64,000 nucleotides of DNA from Radicibacter daui (GTDB taxonomy: Bacteria > Pseudomonadota > Alphaproteobacteria > Radicibacterales > Radicibacteraceae), in assembly GCA_030657355.1 (NCBI GenBank), contig CP131056.1:3678501-3742500 (forward strand), given 5' to 3'. The notes below the pieces were generated by a model. It saw only the letters and a program-made list of their open reading frames with translations. It was not told the DNA's origin and did no database searches. Positions within the stretch are counted from its first letter, which is position 1. Every line of letters starts with the position of its first letter. This document shows positions 1-8,921 of this stretch, piece after piece. The translations under genes were made by a program, and so were the position numbers.

Positions 1-2
1 TG

Positions 3-437
3 ACGGCCCGCTTCGGCGCCCGCCCGCCGATGGTGATCGGCCAGGCCATCGCCGCTGCCGCCTATCTCAGCATGACGGGTATTGATGCCGGCACCCCTTA
101 CTGGATGATGGCCATTCCCCTGCTGATCGCGGCCAGCGGCACTGCGCTTTCCGTGCCGGCCATGACAGCCGCCGTGCTGGGTGCAGCGGACCGCAAACGC
201 TCCGGCATTGCCGCCGGTGCCTTCAACGCGGCGCGGCAGGTGGGCGGCATGATTGGCGTGAGTGTCGTTGGCGCCCTCGCCGCAGCCGGCGGCGCGGAAC
301 TGGGCGCCAATATCAGCCTCGCCTTCATTCTCGCCGGCGGTGCCTCGCTGGCGGCCAGCCTGCTGAGCCTCATCGGTATTCGCGAACCGTCCCGTGCCCT
401 CAGCGCTACAGAACTGGCGGAAGAAAGCGCGGTCTGA
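3..437 (+). CDS. MFS transporter, C-terminal part (cut by window edge)
   Basis: The reading frame is open from base 3 to the stop at 437, so only the last ~145 residues of a larger protein are seen. They contain four or so hydrophobic segments (around VIGQAIAAAAYLSM, WMMAIPLLIAASGTAL, MIGVSVVGALAAAG, ISLAFILAGGASLAASLL) and the inter-helix motif GIAAGAFNAARQVGG. That motif is typical of DHA2-type (14-helix) drug/proton antiporters of the major facilitator superfamily. The ATG at 30 is internal to the frame and is unlikely to be the start. The substrate cannot be told. The gene ends 10 bases before the convergent queG. Confidence 0.8.
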   Translation, partial: TARFGARPPMVIGQAIAAAAYLSMTGIDAGTPYWMMAIPLLIAASGTALSVPAMTAAVLGAADRKRSGIAAGAFNAARQVGGMIGVSVVGALAAAGGAELGANISLAFILAGGASLAASLLSLIGIREPSRALSATELAEESAV

Positions 438-447
438 CGCCAGGGCC

Positions 448-1479
448 CTATCCGGCGGCGCGCGACAGACACCAGCCGGCCGCTTCCGCCACCACCGGAT
501 CAGGATCAGCCATCAGCGGGCGGGCCTTCTCGATAAGGTTGGCCTGCCCGCTATTGCCGAGCGCGATCAGCACATTGCGCAGAAAGCGGCTTCGGCCGAT
601 GCGCTTGATCGGCGAGCCGGAAAAGAACGCCCGAAAATCCGCATCGGTGAAATCCAGAAAATCGGCAAGGCGCGGCGCCGTCAGCTCCGCCCGGGGAATG
701 AAGGCCAGCTCCCGCGTAGCGCTGGCAAACTTGTTCCACGGGCACACGGCAAGGCAATCGTCGCAGCCATAGATGCGGTTGCCCATCGCGGCGCGAAACT
801 CTTCCGGGATCGGCCCGTCATGCTCGATGGTGAGATAGGAAAGGCAGCGCCTCGGGTCGAGCGTGTAGGGTTTGGGAAAGGCATTGGTCGGGCACGCCGT
901 CTGGCAGGCGGTGCAGCGCCCGCAATGGTCCGCCTCCGGCCCGTCCGGCTCAAGCTCCAGCGTGGTGAAGATTTCGCCAAGAAAAAGCCAGCTGCCGAAC
1001 TGGCGCGAGACGAGGTTGGTGTGCTTGCCCTGCCAGCCGAGCGCCGAACGCGCGGCAAGCGCCTTTTCCATCACCGGCGCGGTATCGACAAACACCTTCA
1101 CATCGCCGCCCGCCTCGGCAATCAGCCAGCGGGCCAGCTGTTTCAGGCGCTTCTTGACGATGTCATGATAATCCTTGTTACGGGCATAGACGGAGATGTT
1201 GGCCCGCTCGGGATGCTCCAGCAGCGAGAGTGCCGGCTGCCTTGGCCCGTAATTGGCGCCGAGCACAATGACGCTGCGCACCGCGCCCCACAGCGCCTTC
1301 GGGTCACGCCGCTCATCGGCGCGCGCCGCCAGCCAGCCCATGGTGCCGTATTCGCCGCGCTCGATCAGCTCATCAAGGCGCGCCTGCTCGCGCGGGCCCA
1401 CCGATGCCTCGGCAAAACCCACCGCGTCAAAGCCGATCTCGCGCGCATAGGCGGCAAGCCGCTCCTTGAGATCTGCCAA
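448..1479 (-). CDS. queG: Epoxyqueuosine reductase
   Basis: 343 residues, the usual size for QueG, the cobalamin- and Fe-S-dependent enzyme that reduces epoxyqueuosine to queuosine in tRNA, the last step of the pathway. Two 4Fe-4S cysteine clusters are visible, CGRCTACQTACP near residue 190 and CDDCLAVCPWN near residue 245, as in the family. The C-terminal part is the expected HEAT-like helical repeat (RNVLIALGNSG...). The ATG start gives the normal N-terminus (MADLKERLAAYAREIGFDAVGFAEA). Other queuosine genes (tgt, queA, VUT transporter) lie 4 kb away, separated by two toxin-antitoxin modules. Confidence 0.95.
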   Translation of the reverse strand: MADLKERLAAYAREIGFDAVGFAEASVGPREQARLDELIERGEYGTMGWLAARADERRDPKALWGAVRSVIVLGANYGPRQPALSLLEHPERANISVYARNKDYHDIVKKRLKQLARWLIAEAGGDVKVFVDTAPVMEKALAARSALGWQGKHTNLVSRQFGSWLFLGEIFTTLELEPDGPEADHCGRCTACQTACPTNAFPKPYTLDPRRCLSYLTIEHDGPIPEEFRAAMGNRIYGCDDCLAVCPWNKFASATRELAFIPRAELTAPRLADFLDFTDADFRAFFSGSPIKRIGRSRFLRNVLIALGNSGQANLIEKARPLMADPDPVVAEAAGWCLSRAAG

Positions 1480-1602
1480 TATTGAACTCCGCTGATGCCG
1501 GGGAAGCTCGCCCTGAGCCCCGCCGGCGTTCTAACATGAAGCAAAGCCGCCCGGCGACCCTCGCCCGCGGCGCAAGCAAGAGCCAGATCAGGAACAGGCC
1601 CG

Positions 1603-2010
1603 ATGCAGGAAACGCCGGTCAGCGCCATAACCAGCTATCACGCCCACATCTATTTCCGCGACGATGCGGAGCGGAAAGTGGCGATGGAAATCCGGCAGGC
1701 CATCGGCGAATGTTTTGCCGTCGCCCTTGGCCGCGTGCATGACCGGCTGGTGGGCCCCCACACGGCGCCGATGTATCAGGTGGCCTTCAATGTGGAGGAT
1801 TTTCCCAGCCTCGTGCCCTGGTTGATGCTGAACCGGGGCGGGCTTTCCATCCTTCTCCACCCCAATACCCGCTTCCAGAAGGAAGACCACCTCACCACCT
1901 CCTTCTGGCTGGGTGACAGGCTGCCGCTCATCAATACTGACCAGCTGGAAGACGAGGCGGAGCCGGAAGGCCGGGTGGTACCGAACACGGTGCCGACGCG
2001 GGAGGCCTGA
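1603..2010 (+). CDS. DOPA 4,5-dioxygenase family protein
   Basis: 135 residues, matching the small DOPA 4,5-dioxygenase family (extradiol ring cleavage of catechols in its characterised members). Conserved histidines stand in YHAHIYF near the N-terminus, in HDRLVGPH around residue 50, and in LLHPNT around residue 85. The actual substrate in this organism is unknown; most bacterial members are uncharacterised. It is a single gene, convergent with mazF and divergent from queG, with about 120 bases between its start and queG. Confidence 0.85.
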   Translation: MQETPVSAITSYHAHIYFRDDAERKVAMEIRQAIGECFAVALGRVHDRLVGPHTAPMYQVAFNVEDFPSLVPWLMLNRGGLSILLHPNTRFQKEDHLTTSFWLGDRLPLINTDQLEDEAEPEGRVVPNTVPTREA

Positions 2011-2031
2011 GAGGGCCGCCGGCCCGGCCGC

Positions 2032-2364
2032 TCACCGGCCGGAAATCAGAGCCAGCGCCTTCGCCCGGACCTCTGCCAGCTCGCTCTGCGTCAGATGACC
2101 CTTGAGGCTGGCCTTGCGGGCTCGCCAGTCGAGGCTCTTGACCTGGTCCGCCAGCACCACGCTGCCCCGAGCGCCGGAAATAGCGACTTCGAACGGATAC
2201 CCTTTGACCCGCGTGGTCATCGGGCAGCACAGCATCAGCCCAATGCGGTTATAGGCCGCCGGGCTCAGGACGGCGGCCGGCCGATGGCCCGCCTGTTCAT
2301 GACCGGCCTGGGGTGTGAACTGGAGCCAGACGATATCGCCCGCTTCAGGCACATACTCCGTCAC
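2032..2364 (-). CDS. mazF: MazF-family endoribonuclease toxin
   Basis: 110 residues. PemK/MazF toxins are sequence-specific mRNA interferases. Visible family features are the N-terminal GDIVWLQFTPQAGHEQAGHRP block (the RP loop next to the active site), PAAVLSP, and the later PMTTRVKGYPFEV segment carrying the conserved Thr-Thr. The start overlaps the stop of the upstream antitoxin gene by four bases (ATGA), so the two are translationally coupled. It forms a MazEF-type toxin-antitoxin module within the small accessory island between queG and tgt. Confidence 0.9.
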   Translation of the reverse strand: MTEYVPEAGDIVWLQFTPQAGHEQAGHRPAAVLSPAAYNRIGLMLCCPMTTRVKGYPFEVAISGARGSVVLADQVKSLDWRARKASLKGHLTQSELAEVRAKALALISGR

Positions 2365-2603
2365 AGCGCCTCCAACCCCTGCGGCTCACCGGAATCGACC
2401 CCGTCATGCCGGTTGTCCGGCGTGATGCCCTCCAGCAGGCTGGCCAGATCATAAGCGGGCTCACGCGCCGGCGTGAGGATAAGGCGCCCCTCTTCCTCCC
2501 GGATATCCACCGCCATGTCCGGCTCCAGCCGAGCCGCCTGCATAAGGGTGGCAGGGATACGCACCGAGGCGCTGTTGCCCCATTTTTTGATCAGCACACG
2601 CAT
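2361..2603 (-). CDS. mazE: MazE-family (AbrB-fold) antitoxin
   Basis: 80 residues from the ATG at 2603, starting MRVLIKKWGNSASVRIP, the classic swapped-hairpin AbrB/MazE DNA-binding N-terminus. The frame stays open for 21 more codons upstream, but that extension is unlike the family and is not used. The C-terminal half (acidic, LASLLEGITPDNRHD) is the expected flexible toxin-wrapping tail. In this family the antitoxin neutralises MazF and represses the operon; the AT-rich region at 2604-2771 would hold its promoter. Confidence 0.9.
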   Translation of the reverse strand: MRVLIKKWGNSASVRIPATLMQAARLEPDMAVDIREEEGRLILTPAREPAYDLASLLEGITPDNRHDGVDSGEPQGLEAL

Positions 2604-2771
2604 TTTCAGGCCGTCGATACAATGTAGAAACATTCCGAAATTACGCTGATCTCCAGAGACCCGCAACCGGATTATCGAAATATCACCTTGCCCCCTGCGG
2701 CAAAGCGCCGCTATTTTATATTCTAGAAAGTCAAAAAGTTAATCTCGCTCAAGTAGAACGAGGACCTGTCC

Positions 2772-4385
2772 ATGACGGACATGAGCGTCAGCGCCGCAAG
2801 CACGGCGCAGGCCGCCGCGGCCTATGCCGCCGGTCAGGTGGCAAATGCGGCGACAGACCCGGCGGAAGCACCCGCCTCGTCTAACAGCGACAACCAGATT
2901 GTCGCTGGCCAGAATTCCATGCCAGAGGACATCGTCGAGCTTTCCGACGAAGCGCTCGCAGCCGCTTTTGACCTTGCCTATACGCAATGGGTCATGGGCT
3001 GGCTCTACACAGACGACACCGTTGCCGGCACCGGCACTCCCCTCACAAAAATTGAAACCGAAAAAGTCGAAGGGGACCCCGTTCCGGGCGACATCAAGGT
3101 AGGCGATGATTATTTCCGGATCATAGATCGAAACCCCGGCAATCCGGGCGACGCAACGGCTTACCAGACGTTGCAAAAACAAATCTGGGGCGGCGACTCC
3201 TTCCGTCCCATCTTTCTGGAACTGGAGGCCTTCGACAAACATAAGCAGTGGGAACGCGAAGCCTTCCGCCACGACAAGGCATTGGTCGACGCGCTATATT
3301 TCGGACAGTCGGACAGCGACGCCTACAAAGAGGCTCTTCAAGCCGTTTACAAAAAATACGGCCGCGACGAAGACGGCAACCAGATCGTCGATCCGGTACG
3401 CCAGGCCATTATTGGCCTCTATGGCGGCTCAGACGACAAGGCGGCTCTGAATGGCGCTATCGACATCGCTCTCGGCCAGCGCGGCATCAAGCGCAATGAG
3501 ATTGCCAACATCGATATCGGCCACGTCGCCCTTAACGGCAAGGTCCAGCTGACCTTCAAGGATGGCCGTGACCCGCTCGATCTGGATGAAGATTACGTTA
3601 CGCTATTTGCCATCAACGTGTTGCAGGACGAGCGCGCCGAACGGAAAAAGACTGTCGAAACAGAGTTAAACGCTCATTACGGCCAGCTCATCAAGGATCT
3701 GGGAGTCAACTGGATCGACATCGAAGGCTGGTCAGTGACGAAGGATGGAAAATTCCACCTCTTCACCTCCAGGAGGGATGATGGCGGTGAGCAGCTGATC
3801 GATCATGTCATCGACGATCCGGCGCTGGCCGCGGTTGCCACCGACTACAACCAGATGTCCCTTGAGGACATGCGCATCAGCCATGAGTCGTTCAACGCGC
3901 GCCAGATGATGTGGGCTCGCATAAGCGGATACGAGCCCCCGCCGGACGGCCCGCCGACCTATGACGATCCCCCGATAGACTGGAGCGATGTCCAGGCCCT
4001 GCAGAAGGCCAATTTCGAAAAGCAGATGGCCGCAGCGCCGGCACAGCCCGCAGATAATGCGAACGGGTCAGAGGCTTCGGCCACAAATAGCGACGAGCCG
4101 GAAGAAACCGAAGCAGAAAAAGAAGCCGCCCGCGCCCGCCGCAAACTGCTGCTGTCCATGGGCATCCGCGCCGAGAGCAACCCGGACGACAACAAGCCCG
4201 GCTGGATGAGCAGCGGCGAGATCGCCCGCCTCAATGCCCGTTATGCCGACGCCATGAGCGCCCGTGACCGTATGCTCCAGCGCTTTACCCGCAAGGGCGA
4301 GTTGGAGGGGATCACCGACGGCATCACCAAGGAAGCGCCGAAAGAAATCGCAGACCGGGCAAGTCCGTTATCTCAAGAATCTTGA
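2772..4385 (+). CDS. Hypothetical protein, 537 residues, unrecognised
   Basis: I do not recognise this protein. An AGGA-like ribosome site sits about ten bases before the ATG, and codon use is consistent with a real gene, though less GC-rich than its neighbours. The N-terminus is Ala/Ser-rich and has no signal peptide or membrane segment. Residues ~55-65 read DIVELSDEALAAAF, similar in style to the short linear motif of FlgM-type proteins (a resemblance only). The middle is charged and probably globular; residues ~415-460 form an acidic Glu/Ala linker, followed by a basic helix (ARARRKLLLSMGI) and a charged tail. A possible promoter is TTGCCC at 2688 with TATTTT at 2712, 18 bases between. It sits alone between two toxin-antitoxin modules. 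Confidence 0.75.
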   Translation: MTDMSVSAASTAQAAAAYAAGQVANAATDPAEAPASSNSDNQIVAGQNSMPEDIVELSDEALAAAFDLAYTQWVMGWLYTDDTVAGTGTPLTKIETEKVEGDPVPGDIKVGDDYFRIIDRNPGNPGDATAYQTLQKQIWGGDSFRPIFLELEAFDKHKQWEREAFRHDKALVDALYFGQSDSDAYKEALQAVYKKYGRDEDGNQIVDPVRQAIIGLYGGSDDKAALNGAIDIALGQRGIKRNEIANIDIGHVALNGKVQLTFKDGRDPLDLDEDYVTLFAINVLQDERAERKKTVETELNAHYGQLIKDLGVNWIDIEGWSVTKDGKFHLFTSRRDDGGEQLIDHVIDDPALAAVATDYNQMSLEDMRISHESFNARQMMWARISGYEPPPDGPPTYDDPPIDWSDVQALQKANFEKQMAAAPAQPADNANGSEASATNSDEPEETEAEKEAARARRKLLLSMGIRAESNPDDNKPGWMSSGEIARLNARYADAMSARDRMLQRFTRKGELEGITDGITKEAPKEIADRASPLSQES

Positions 4386-4584
4386 GACACCCCTTCGAAG
4401 CAGTGATTAAGTCTGATTAAAACCAGACAATCGATCTCGATAATGGTGGGGCAGAAAGAAATCCGGCGGCGACCGACGCGGAAGGTGCCGGCTCCAGATC
4501 AACTATTCAATCCAGCCCCGTTCATCCGCCGGACCAGTCGTGATAGGGTAATTCCTGTAGCAAGCGACAACCGGAGGCGCCTCT

Positions 4585-4842
4585 ATGAGCCCGCCACGCC
4601 CCACCGAAGTCCTGACTGTACACGCCCCTAAAGAAACGCTGGATGAGATCGACGCGCTTGCCGCGGCGACGGATCAGTCGCGCGATCACATCGTCAACCT
4701 GGCCTTGCGCCAATATGTAGAAACCAACAACTGGCAGATCAGTCGTATTCGCGAGGGTCTGGCAGCAGCGAACGAAGGCCGCGTAACCTCAGCCGACAAG
4801 GTTTTTGCCGGCATAGTGACAAAACACGGCTGGGATCGTTGA
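4585..4842 (+). CDS. Ribbon-helix-helix (CopG/ParD-type) antitoxin
   Basis: 85 residues preceded by a strong GGAGG. The N-terminal half (EVLTVHAPKETLDEIDALAAATDQSRDHIVN, not quoted in full as a single motif) is a ribbon-helix-helix DNA-binding fold: a beta strand, then two helices with the Ser-Arg at the turn. The C-terminal half is a charged toxin-binding tail. The stop overlaps the start of the following ParE-type toxin by one base (TGATG), the usual arrangement of an antitoxin-toxin pair. The antitoxin would also repress its own promoter. Confidence 0.88.
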   Translation: MSPPRPTEVLTVHAPKETLDEIDALAAATDQSRDHIVNLALRQYVETNNWQISRIREGLAAANEGRVTSADKVFAGIVTKHGWDR

Positions 4843-5153
4843 TGCGTCTACTGTTTGCGGATCCCGCCGCAAATGATCTTGCCGATATCATTGACGACAT
4901 CGCACTCGACAATCCGCCTGCCGCCGAACGAATCTTTCGTGCTATTTCCGATACCGCACAACGGCTAATCCGGTTTCCCGACAGCGGTCGGCCCGGCCGC
5001 CTTGCCGGTACCCGAGAAATCCCGGTCCCGGACCTGCCCTATCTTGTTGTCTATCAAGCCATCGAAGACACGGTCACGGTCCTTGCTGTTTTTCACGGCG
5101 CCCGCGATCTGGCCAAAGCTCTCGATGAACGGCGGCAAGAGCTGAAGCGGTAA
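4842..5153 (+). CDS. RelE/ParE-family toxin
   Basis: 103 residues from the ATG at 4842; a TTG one codon upstream is also possible. The fold is typical of ParE/RelE: LLFADPAANDLADIIDDIA helix region, AERIFRAISDTAQRLIRFPDSGRPG (a hallmark helix and P.sGRp turn), REIPV, and the beta strand LPYLVVYQAIEDTVTVLAVFHGARD. ParE members poison gyrase and RelE members cleave mRNA on the ribosome; sequence alone does not separate them, though the PDSGRPG block favours ParE. It is coupled to the RHH antitoxin directly upstream and convergent with tgt, 25 bases away. Confidence 0.88.
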   Translation: MRLLFADPAANDLADIIDDIALDNPPAAERIFRAISDTAQRLIRFPDSGRPGRLAGTREIPVPDLPYLVVYQAIEDTVTVLAVFHGARDLAKALDERRQELKR

Positions 5154-5178
5154 CAGCCACCTTCTGTCTTCCCGCCTC

Positions 5179-6312
5179 TCAAACCCGCTCGATATCCCCC
5201 AGTGCCCGCATCGCGTCGAACTCACGCTGGAACTCGGCGAAGCGACCCTCGGCAATCGCCGCGCGGATACCGGCCATCAGCTCCTGGTAATAATGCAGGT
5301 TATGCCAGGTGAGCAGCATCGCCCCCAGCATCTCCTTGGCGCGGATCAGGTGGTTGAGATAGGCGCGGGAATAGTTGCGGCAGGCCGGGCAGCCGCACTG
5401 CTCGTCAAGCGGGCGCGGATCGTCCGTATGGCGGGCGTTCTGCAGATTGACGGTGCCGCGGCGGGTGAAGGCCTGCGCGTTACGGCCGGAACGGGTGGGC
5501 AGCACGCAGTCGAACATGTCGATGCCGCGCGCCACCGCGCCCACAATATCGTCCGGCTTGCCGACGCCCATCAGGTAACGCGGCTTGTGGGTCGGCATCA
5601 TCGGCATGGTGAAATCGAGCGTGGAGAACATCAGCTCCTGCCCCTCGCCCACCGCAAGGCCGCCCACCGCATAACCATGGCAGTCGAGCGGCACCAGCGC
5701 GTCCACGCTCTCCTGCCGCAAATCCTGATGCACGCTGCCCTGCACGATGCCGAACAGGCCATAACCGGGGCGCGTATCGTCAAAAGCATCGCGGCTGCGT
5801 TTGGCCCAGCGCATGGAAAGGCGCATGGAGGCCGCCGCTTCTTCCTTGCTGCAGGGGTACGGCGTGCATTCGTCAAACGCCATGGTGATGTCGCTGTCCA
5901 GCATCTTCTGGATGGCGATGGAGCGCTCCGGCGTCAGATGTTCGGTGTGGCCATCGATATGGCTCTTGAAGGTCACCCCATCCTCGCTCATGCGGCGCAG
6001 CTTGGTCAGCGACATCACCTGATAACCGCCGCTATCGGTGAGGATCGGGCCCGGCCAGTTCATGAACTTGTGCAGGCCGCCCAGCTTCTCGATGCGTTCC
6101 GCCGTCGGGCGCAGCATGAGGTGATAGGTGTTGCCGAGGATGATCTCGGCGCCCGTCGCCTTTACATCGCCCGGATGCATGCCCTTGACCGTTGCCGCCG
6201 TGCCCACCGGCATGAAGGCCGGGGTTTCGATGGTGCCGTGCGCCGTCGTCACGCGGCCGCGCCGGGCGGCGCCGTCAGTGCCCAGCAGGGAGAAGGAAAA
6301 GGCATCGGTCAT
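5179..6312 (-). CDS. tgt: tRNA-guanine transglycosylase
   Basis: 377 residues from the ATG at 6312, the usual Tgt length. Tgt exchanges guanine 34 of GUN-anticodon tRNAs for preQ1. The active-site DSGGYQ near residue 90, the [14 protein letters not shown] block near 270 and the zinc-site [17 protein letters not shown] cluster near 310 are all present. The frame is open further upstream, but the chosen start overlaps the queA stop by four bases (ATGA), which fixes both the start and the queA-tgt operon order. Confidence 0.96.
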   Translation of the reverse strand: MTDAFSFSLLGTDGAARRGRVTTAHGTIETPAFMPVGTAATVKGMHPGDVKATGAEIILGNTYHLMLRPTAERIEKLGGLHKFMNWPGPILTDSGGYQVMSLTKLRRMSEDGVTFKSHIDGHTEHLTPERSIAIQKMLDSDITMAFDECTPYPCSKEEAAASMRLSMRWAKRSRDAFDDTRPGYGLFGIVQGSVHQDLRQESVDALVPLDCHGYAVGGLAVGEGQELMFSTLDFTMPMMPTHKPRYLMGVGKPDDIVGAVARGIDMFDCVLPTRSGRNAQAFTRRGTVNLQNARHTDDPRPLDEQCGCPACRNYSRAYLNHLIRAKEMLGAMLLTWHNLHYYQELMAGIRAAIAEGRFAEFQREFDAMRALGDIERV

Positions 6313-7364
6313 CGGTTCTTGCTTTCGCAGGAAAGAAGGCAGGCATCGCCATAGGAAAAGAAGCGATAACCGGCCGAAATGGCATGGGCATAAGCCGCCT
6401 GCATGCGCTCGAGCCCGGAAAAGGCCGAGACCAGCATGAAAAGCGTGGATTTCGGCAGGTGGAAATTGGTGAGCAGCACGTCCACGGCGCGGAATCGGTA
6501 ACCGGGCGTGATGAAGATATCGGTATCGCCCGCCCATTCCGGCACGGTGCCGTCGGTAGAGCCGGCCGCCCCGGCAGCCGCTTCCAGCGTGCGCAGGGTG
6601 GTGGTGCCAACGGCAATGATGCGCCCGCCCGCCGACCTCGTTTCGGCGATCAGTTTCGCCGTTTCGGCCGGCACGCTGCCCCACTCGCTGTGCATCTTGT
6701 GATCGTCCGTATCCTCCACCTTCACCGGCAAAAAGGTGCCAGCGCCAACATGGAGGGTAACGGTGGCGCGCTTTACGCCGCGCGCGGCAAGGGCATCCAG
6801 CAGGCGCGGGGTGAAATGCAGGCCCGCCGTGGGCGCCGCCACCGCACCTTTGTTGCGGGCGAAGATGGTCTGGTAATCCTCGGCATCGCGCGCATCGGAG
6901 CCGCCGTCGCGCTCGATATAGGGCGGCAGCGGCATCTCGCCGAATTCTTCCAGCGCGGCCACCAGATCGGCCCCGGCGCGGGAGAAACGCAGCAGCACCT
7001 CGCCGCCCTCGCCCTTCTCCATCACCTCGGCCTCGAAGCCGGGCGCGAAGGTGATGACACTGCCCAGCTTCAGGCGTTTGCCCGGCCGGGCGAAGGCGCG
7101 CCAGCTGTCGAGGCTTTCCTGCTTGTGCAGCGTTGCCTCGATACGCGCTTCTCCCTTCGTGCCGCGCAGGCGGGCGGGGATGACGCGGGTGTCGTTGGAA
7201 ATCATCAGGTCGCCAGGCTGGAGCAGGTCCGGCAAATCAATCACGCCCCGGTCGGCAAAAGCGGCCCCGGTGAGATCGAGCAGGCGTGCGGCATCCCTCG
7301 GCTCGGCGGGCCGGTTGGCGATGCGCTCACGCGGCAGGTCGAAATCGAAGAGCTCGAGCTTCAT
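6309..7364 (-). CDS. queA: S-adenosylmethionine:tRNA ribosyltransferase-isomerase
   Basis: 351 residues, full length. QueA transfers and isomerises the ribosyl of S-adenosylmethionine onto preQ1-tRNA to give epoxyqueuosine. Recognisable family blocks are [14 protein letters not shown] at the N-terminus, [12 protein letters not shown], the [13 protein letters not shown] motif near residue 175, LHVGAGTF, and [17 protein letters not shown] near the C-terminus. It is first in the queA-tgt pair. The VUT transporter lies upstream on the same strand, with a terminator hairpin between them. Confidence 0.96.
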   Translation of the reverse strand: MKLELFDFDLPRERIANRPAEPRDAARLLDLTGAAFADRGVIDLPDLLQPGDLMISNDTRVIPARLRGTKGEARIEATLHKQESLDSWRAFARPGKRLKLGSVITFAPGFEAEVMEKGEGGEVLLRFSRAGADLVAALEEFGEMPLPPYIERDGGSDARDAEDYQTIFARNKGAVAAPTAGLHFTPRLLDALAARGVKRATVTLHVGAGTFLPVKVEDTDDHKMHSEWGSVPAETAKLIAETRSAGGRIIAVGTTTLRTLEAAAGAAGSTDGTVPEWAGDTDIFITPGYRFRAVDVLLTNFHLPKSTLFMLVSAFSGLERMQAAYAHAISAGYRFFSYGDACLLSCESKNR

Positions 7365-7390
7365 GGGGCCAGTATCGAAAAGAGAAAATC

Positions 7391-7444
7391 GGTCAGGAAA
7401 AGAGCCGCGCCCCGCCAGTTAAAGGAAAGCGGGGGCGCGGCTCC
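7391..7444 (-). terminator. Rho-independent terminator of the VUT transporter gene
   Basis: A long GC stem pairs GAGCCGCGCCCCGC (from 7402) with GCGGGGGCGCGGCTC (to 7444), with one bulged G. On the minus strand it is followed by TTTTCCTG. It lies 20 bases past the transporter stop and before queA, so queA-tgt probably has its own promoter downstream of it. Confidence 0.75.
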
Positions 7445-7463
7445 TTATTCAGGCATCGGGCCT

Positions 7464-8018
7464 TCAGGCCATCGCCGGCTGCGGCACCGGGCGGATGACG
7501 TTCATCAACGCGCGATAAGGCGCCAGGAACAGGATGGCCATGGTGATCTTGGCGGCAAAATCGCCCAGCGCCCACTGGCCCCAGGGCAGGCCCGTGGCGG
7601 CAAAAGCGATGGAGAAGAACACGCTGGTATCGACGATGGAGCCCAGCATGGTGCCGATGAAGGGGGCCTTCCACCAGCTCATGCGGCGCAGCCAGTTGAA
7701 GACGGTCACGTCCAGCAGCTGGCCGAAGAGGAAGGCGGTGCCGGAAGCCAGCGCAATGCGCGGGGTGGCGAGCAGCAGGGACAGCACAACACCGACGGCA
7801 AAACCGGCATAAACCACGCGGCGGGTGAGCGCGACGCCAAAGGCGCGGTTGGTGAGATCGGTCACCAGGAAGGCCGCCGGATAGGTAAAGGCGCCCCAGG
7901 TCAGCCAGTCGGCAAGGTTGATGCCGGCAAGGGTGCCATCCAGCGGATACTGGACGAGGAAATTGGACGAGACGACAACGCCGACCATCGCGAGGACGGG
8001 CAGAAGAAGCTTGCGCAT
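7464..8018 (-). CDS. VUT/YhhQ-family queuosine-precursor transporter
   Basis: 184 residues with about six hydrophobic segments. The LTWGAFTYPAAFLVTDLTNR segment with its TD-x-x-N-R and the AFLFGQLLDVTVFNWLRR block are typical of the VUT (vitamin uptake, YhhQ) family. E. coli YhhQ imports preQ0/preQ1. The position next to queA-tgt supports the same role here, letting the cell salvage precursor; no de novo preQ0 genes (queC/D/E/F) are in the window. I looked for a preQ1 riboswitch upstream and saw none. Confidence 0.85.
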   Translation of the reverse strand: MRKLLLPVLAMVGVVVSSNFLVQYPLDGTLAGINLADWLTWGAFTYPAAFLVTDLTNRAFGVALTRRVVYAGFAVGVVLSLLLATPRIALASGTAFLFGQLLDVTVFNWLRRMSWWKAPFIGTMLGSIVDTSVFFSIAFAATGLPWGQWALGDFAAKITMAILFLAPYRALMNVIRPVPQPAMA

Positions 8019-8448
8019 GATTTTTTAAACTCCGCTCAGCGGGAACAGCCGCAGGCAATGACAAAAAACGGCCAGCAGGAGAGCCCGCCGCCGTATGGCC
8101 CGCGAATAGCCTCGGGGGCGGCTTATGTCAATGCTGCGGGCGGCGCCAGCCTCCCCTGCCGAAGGCGGGGGAGGTGCCCGCGAACGCGGGCGGAGGGGGA
8201 TGTTGGCGGTTCAACCTGACTCCGTCACTGCGAAACTGAAAAGTCCATACCCTCACCCGGCCCTCACGGGCCACCCTCTCCCCGCTGGCGCGCGGAGAGG
8301 GAACATGATCCCGATTTTGTCACAGGCTTCTGTGTGCCCCGGCATGGACTTGGGGGGCGCTTCAGGCATAATCCATGCATGGTTTGAAGGCGGCAGACCC
8401 TCTGCCACCAACCAACCATGACGGGGGCGGCCAGCCGGCCGGCAGGGC
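8019..8448. other. Intergenic region between transporter and 8449 gene
   Basis: 430 bases without a convincing gene. The left third is the leader and promoter region of the minus-strand transporter. From about 8150 on it holds two mosaic palindromic repeats (listed separately). The last 100 bases should contain the promoter of the plus-strand gene at 8449, but I cannot pick out -35/-10 boxes with confidence. Confidence 0.6.
8150..8302. repeat. Two intergenic mosaic palindromic repeats
   Basis: Unit one (about 8150-8204) reads as nested hairpins: CTCCCC/GGGGAG arms, then GTGCCCGCGAACGCGGGC and GGAGGGGG. Unit two (about 8252-8302) has the inverted style: CCCTCACCCGGCCCTCACGG, then CCACCCTCTCCCCG...CGGAGAGGGAAC. 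Both recur in related form at 30938-31218, where the GTGCCCGC...GCGGGCGGAGGGG core is nearly identical. Such small intergenic palindromes are common in alphaproteobacterial genomes. Confidence 0.7.
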
Positions 8449-8835
8449 ATGAGCGACGCAAAGAGCAAGTTGCTGGAGCAATACCGGGCACTTCGGGCCA
8501 AGATTGACCCCAAGGTGCTGGAGCGTCTGCGCAAGGCCGCCACCGGCGAAAAGGAAAAAGGCCCCGCCTATCCCGGCCATGCGGCGGTCGCGCTGTTCCT
8601 CGAGCAGCAGCAGAACCCGGAATTTCGCGAAAAGCTGCTGGAGAAGGTGCGCGAGCATGACCGCCAGCTGGGCATCGAGCCCAGGGCGGGCGATGCCGTG
8701 ATCAATACGGTGACGCCGGCCGCCGCCAGCGACCATGCCCGCACTGATGGCGAGGGTGCCACCCCGCGCACCCCCGGCGTCCTTACCCAGGACCCGCCGC
8801 GCCGGGGCTTCAGCGTCATCCGCAAGCGACGCTGA
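8449..8835 (+). CDS. Conserved-looking hypothetical protein, 128 residues
   Basis: Not recognised. It is soluble, with no signal peptide. Residues 1-75 are strongly helical and charged (KSKLLEQYRALRAKIDPKVLERLRKAA, then a helix around VALFLEQQQNPEFREKLLEKVREHD); residues 76-128 are Pro/Thr/Arg-rich and probably disordered, ending in a basic tail (FSVIRKRR). The ATG at 8449 is preceded by a weak GGCAGGG site. Codon use agrees with a real gene. It stands alone between the repeats and the glycine riboswitch. Confidence 0.65.
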   Translation: MSDAKSKLLEQYRALRAKIDPKVLERLRKAATGEKEKGPAYPGHAAVALFLEQQQNPEFREKLLEKVREHDRQLGIEPRAGDAVINTVTPAAASDHARTDGEGATPRTPGVLTQDPPRRGFSVIRKRR

Positions 8836-8921
8836 CGGGATCTGCGCCGGGCGCAACCCACTTTTCTTGCCTTTCGCAGGTGCAGCGGTATCATCCGCGC
8901 ATTACATAGCCCCATGCCGTC

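Noticed and set aside
1482-1742. Plus-strand frame of 86 codons before the dioxygenase gene
   Set aside because: It overlaps the real dioxygenase gene in another frame and is Arg/Gly/Pro-rich without a family pattern.
6313-6684. A longer tgt protein starting upstream at 6684
   Set aside because: The extension lies in the queA coding region, and the ATG at 6312 with an ATGA overlap gives exactly the normal Tgt N-terminus.
7980-8110. A preQ1 riboswitch before the VUT transporter
   Set aside because: I looked for the preQ1-I/II sequence patterns in the leader and found none.
6384-8219. 611-codon plus-strand frame opposite queA and the VUT transporter
   Set aside because: It crosses the terminator and two genes with clear motifs on the other strand; no ribosome site or family pattern.
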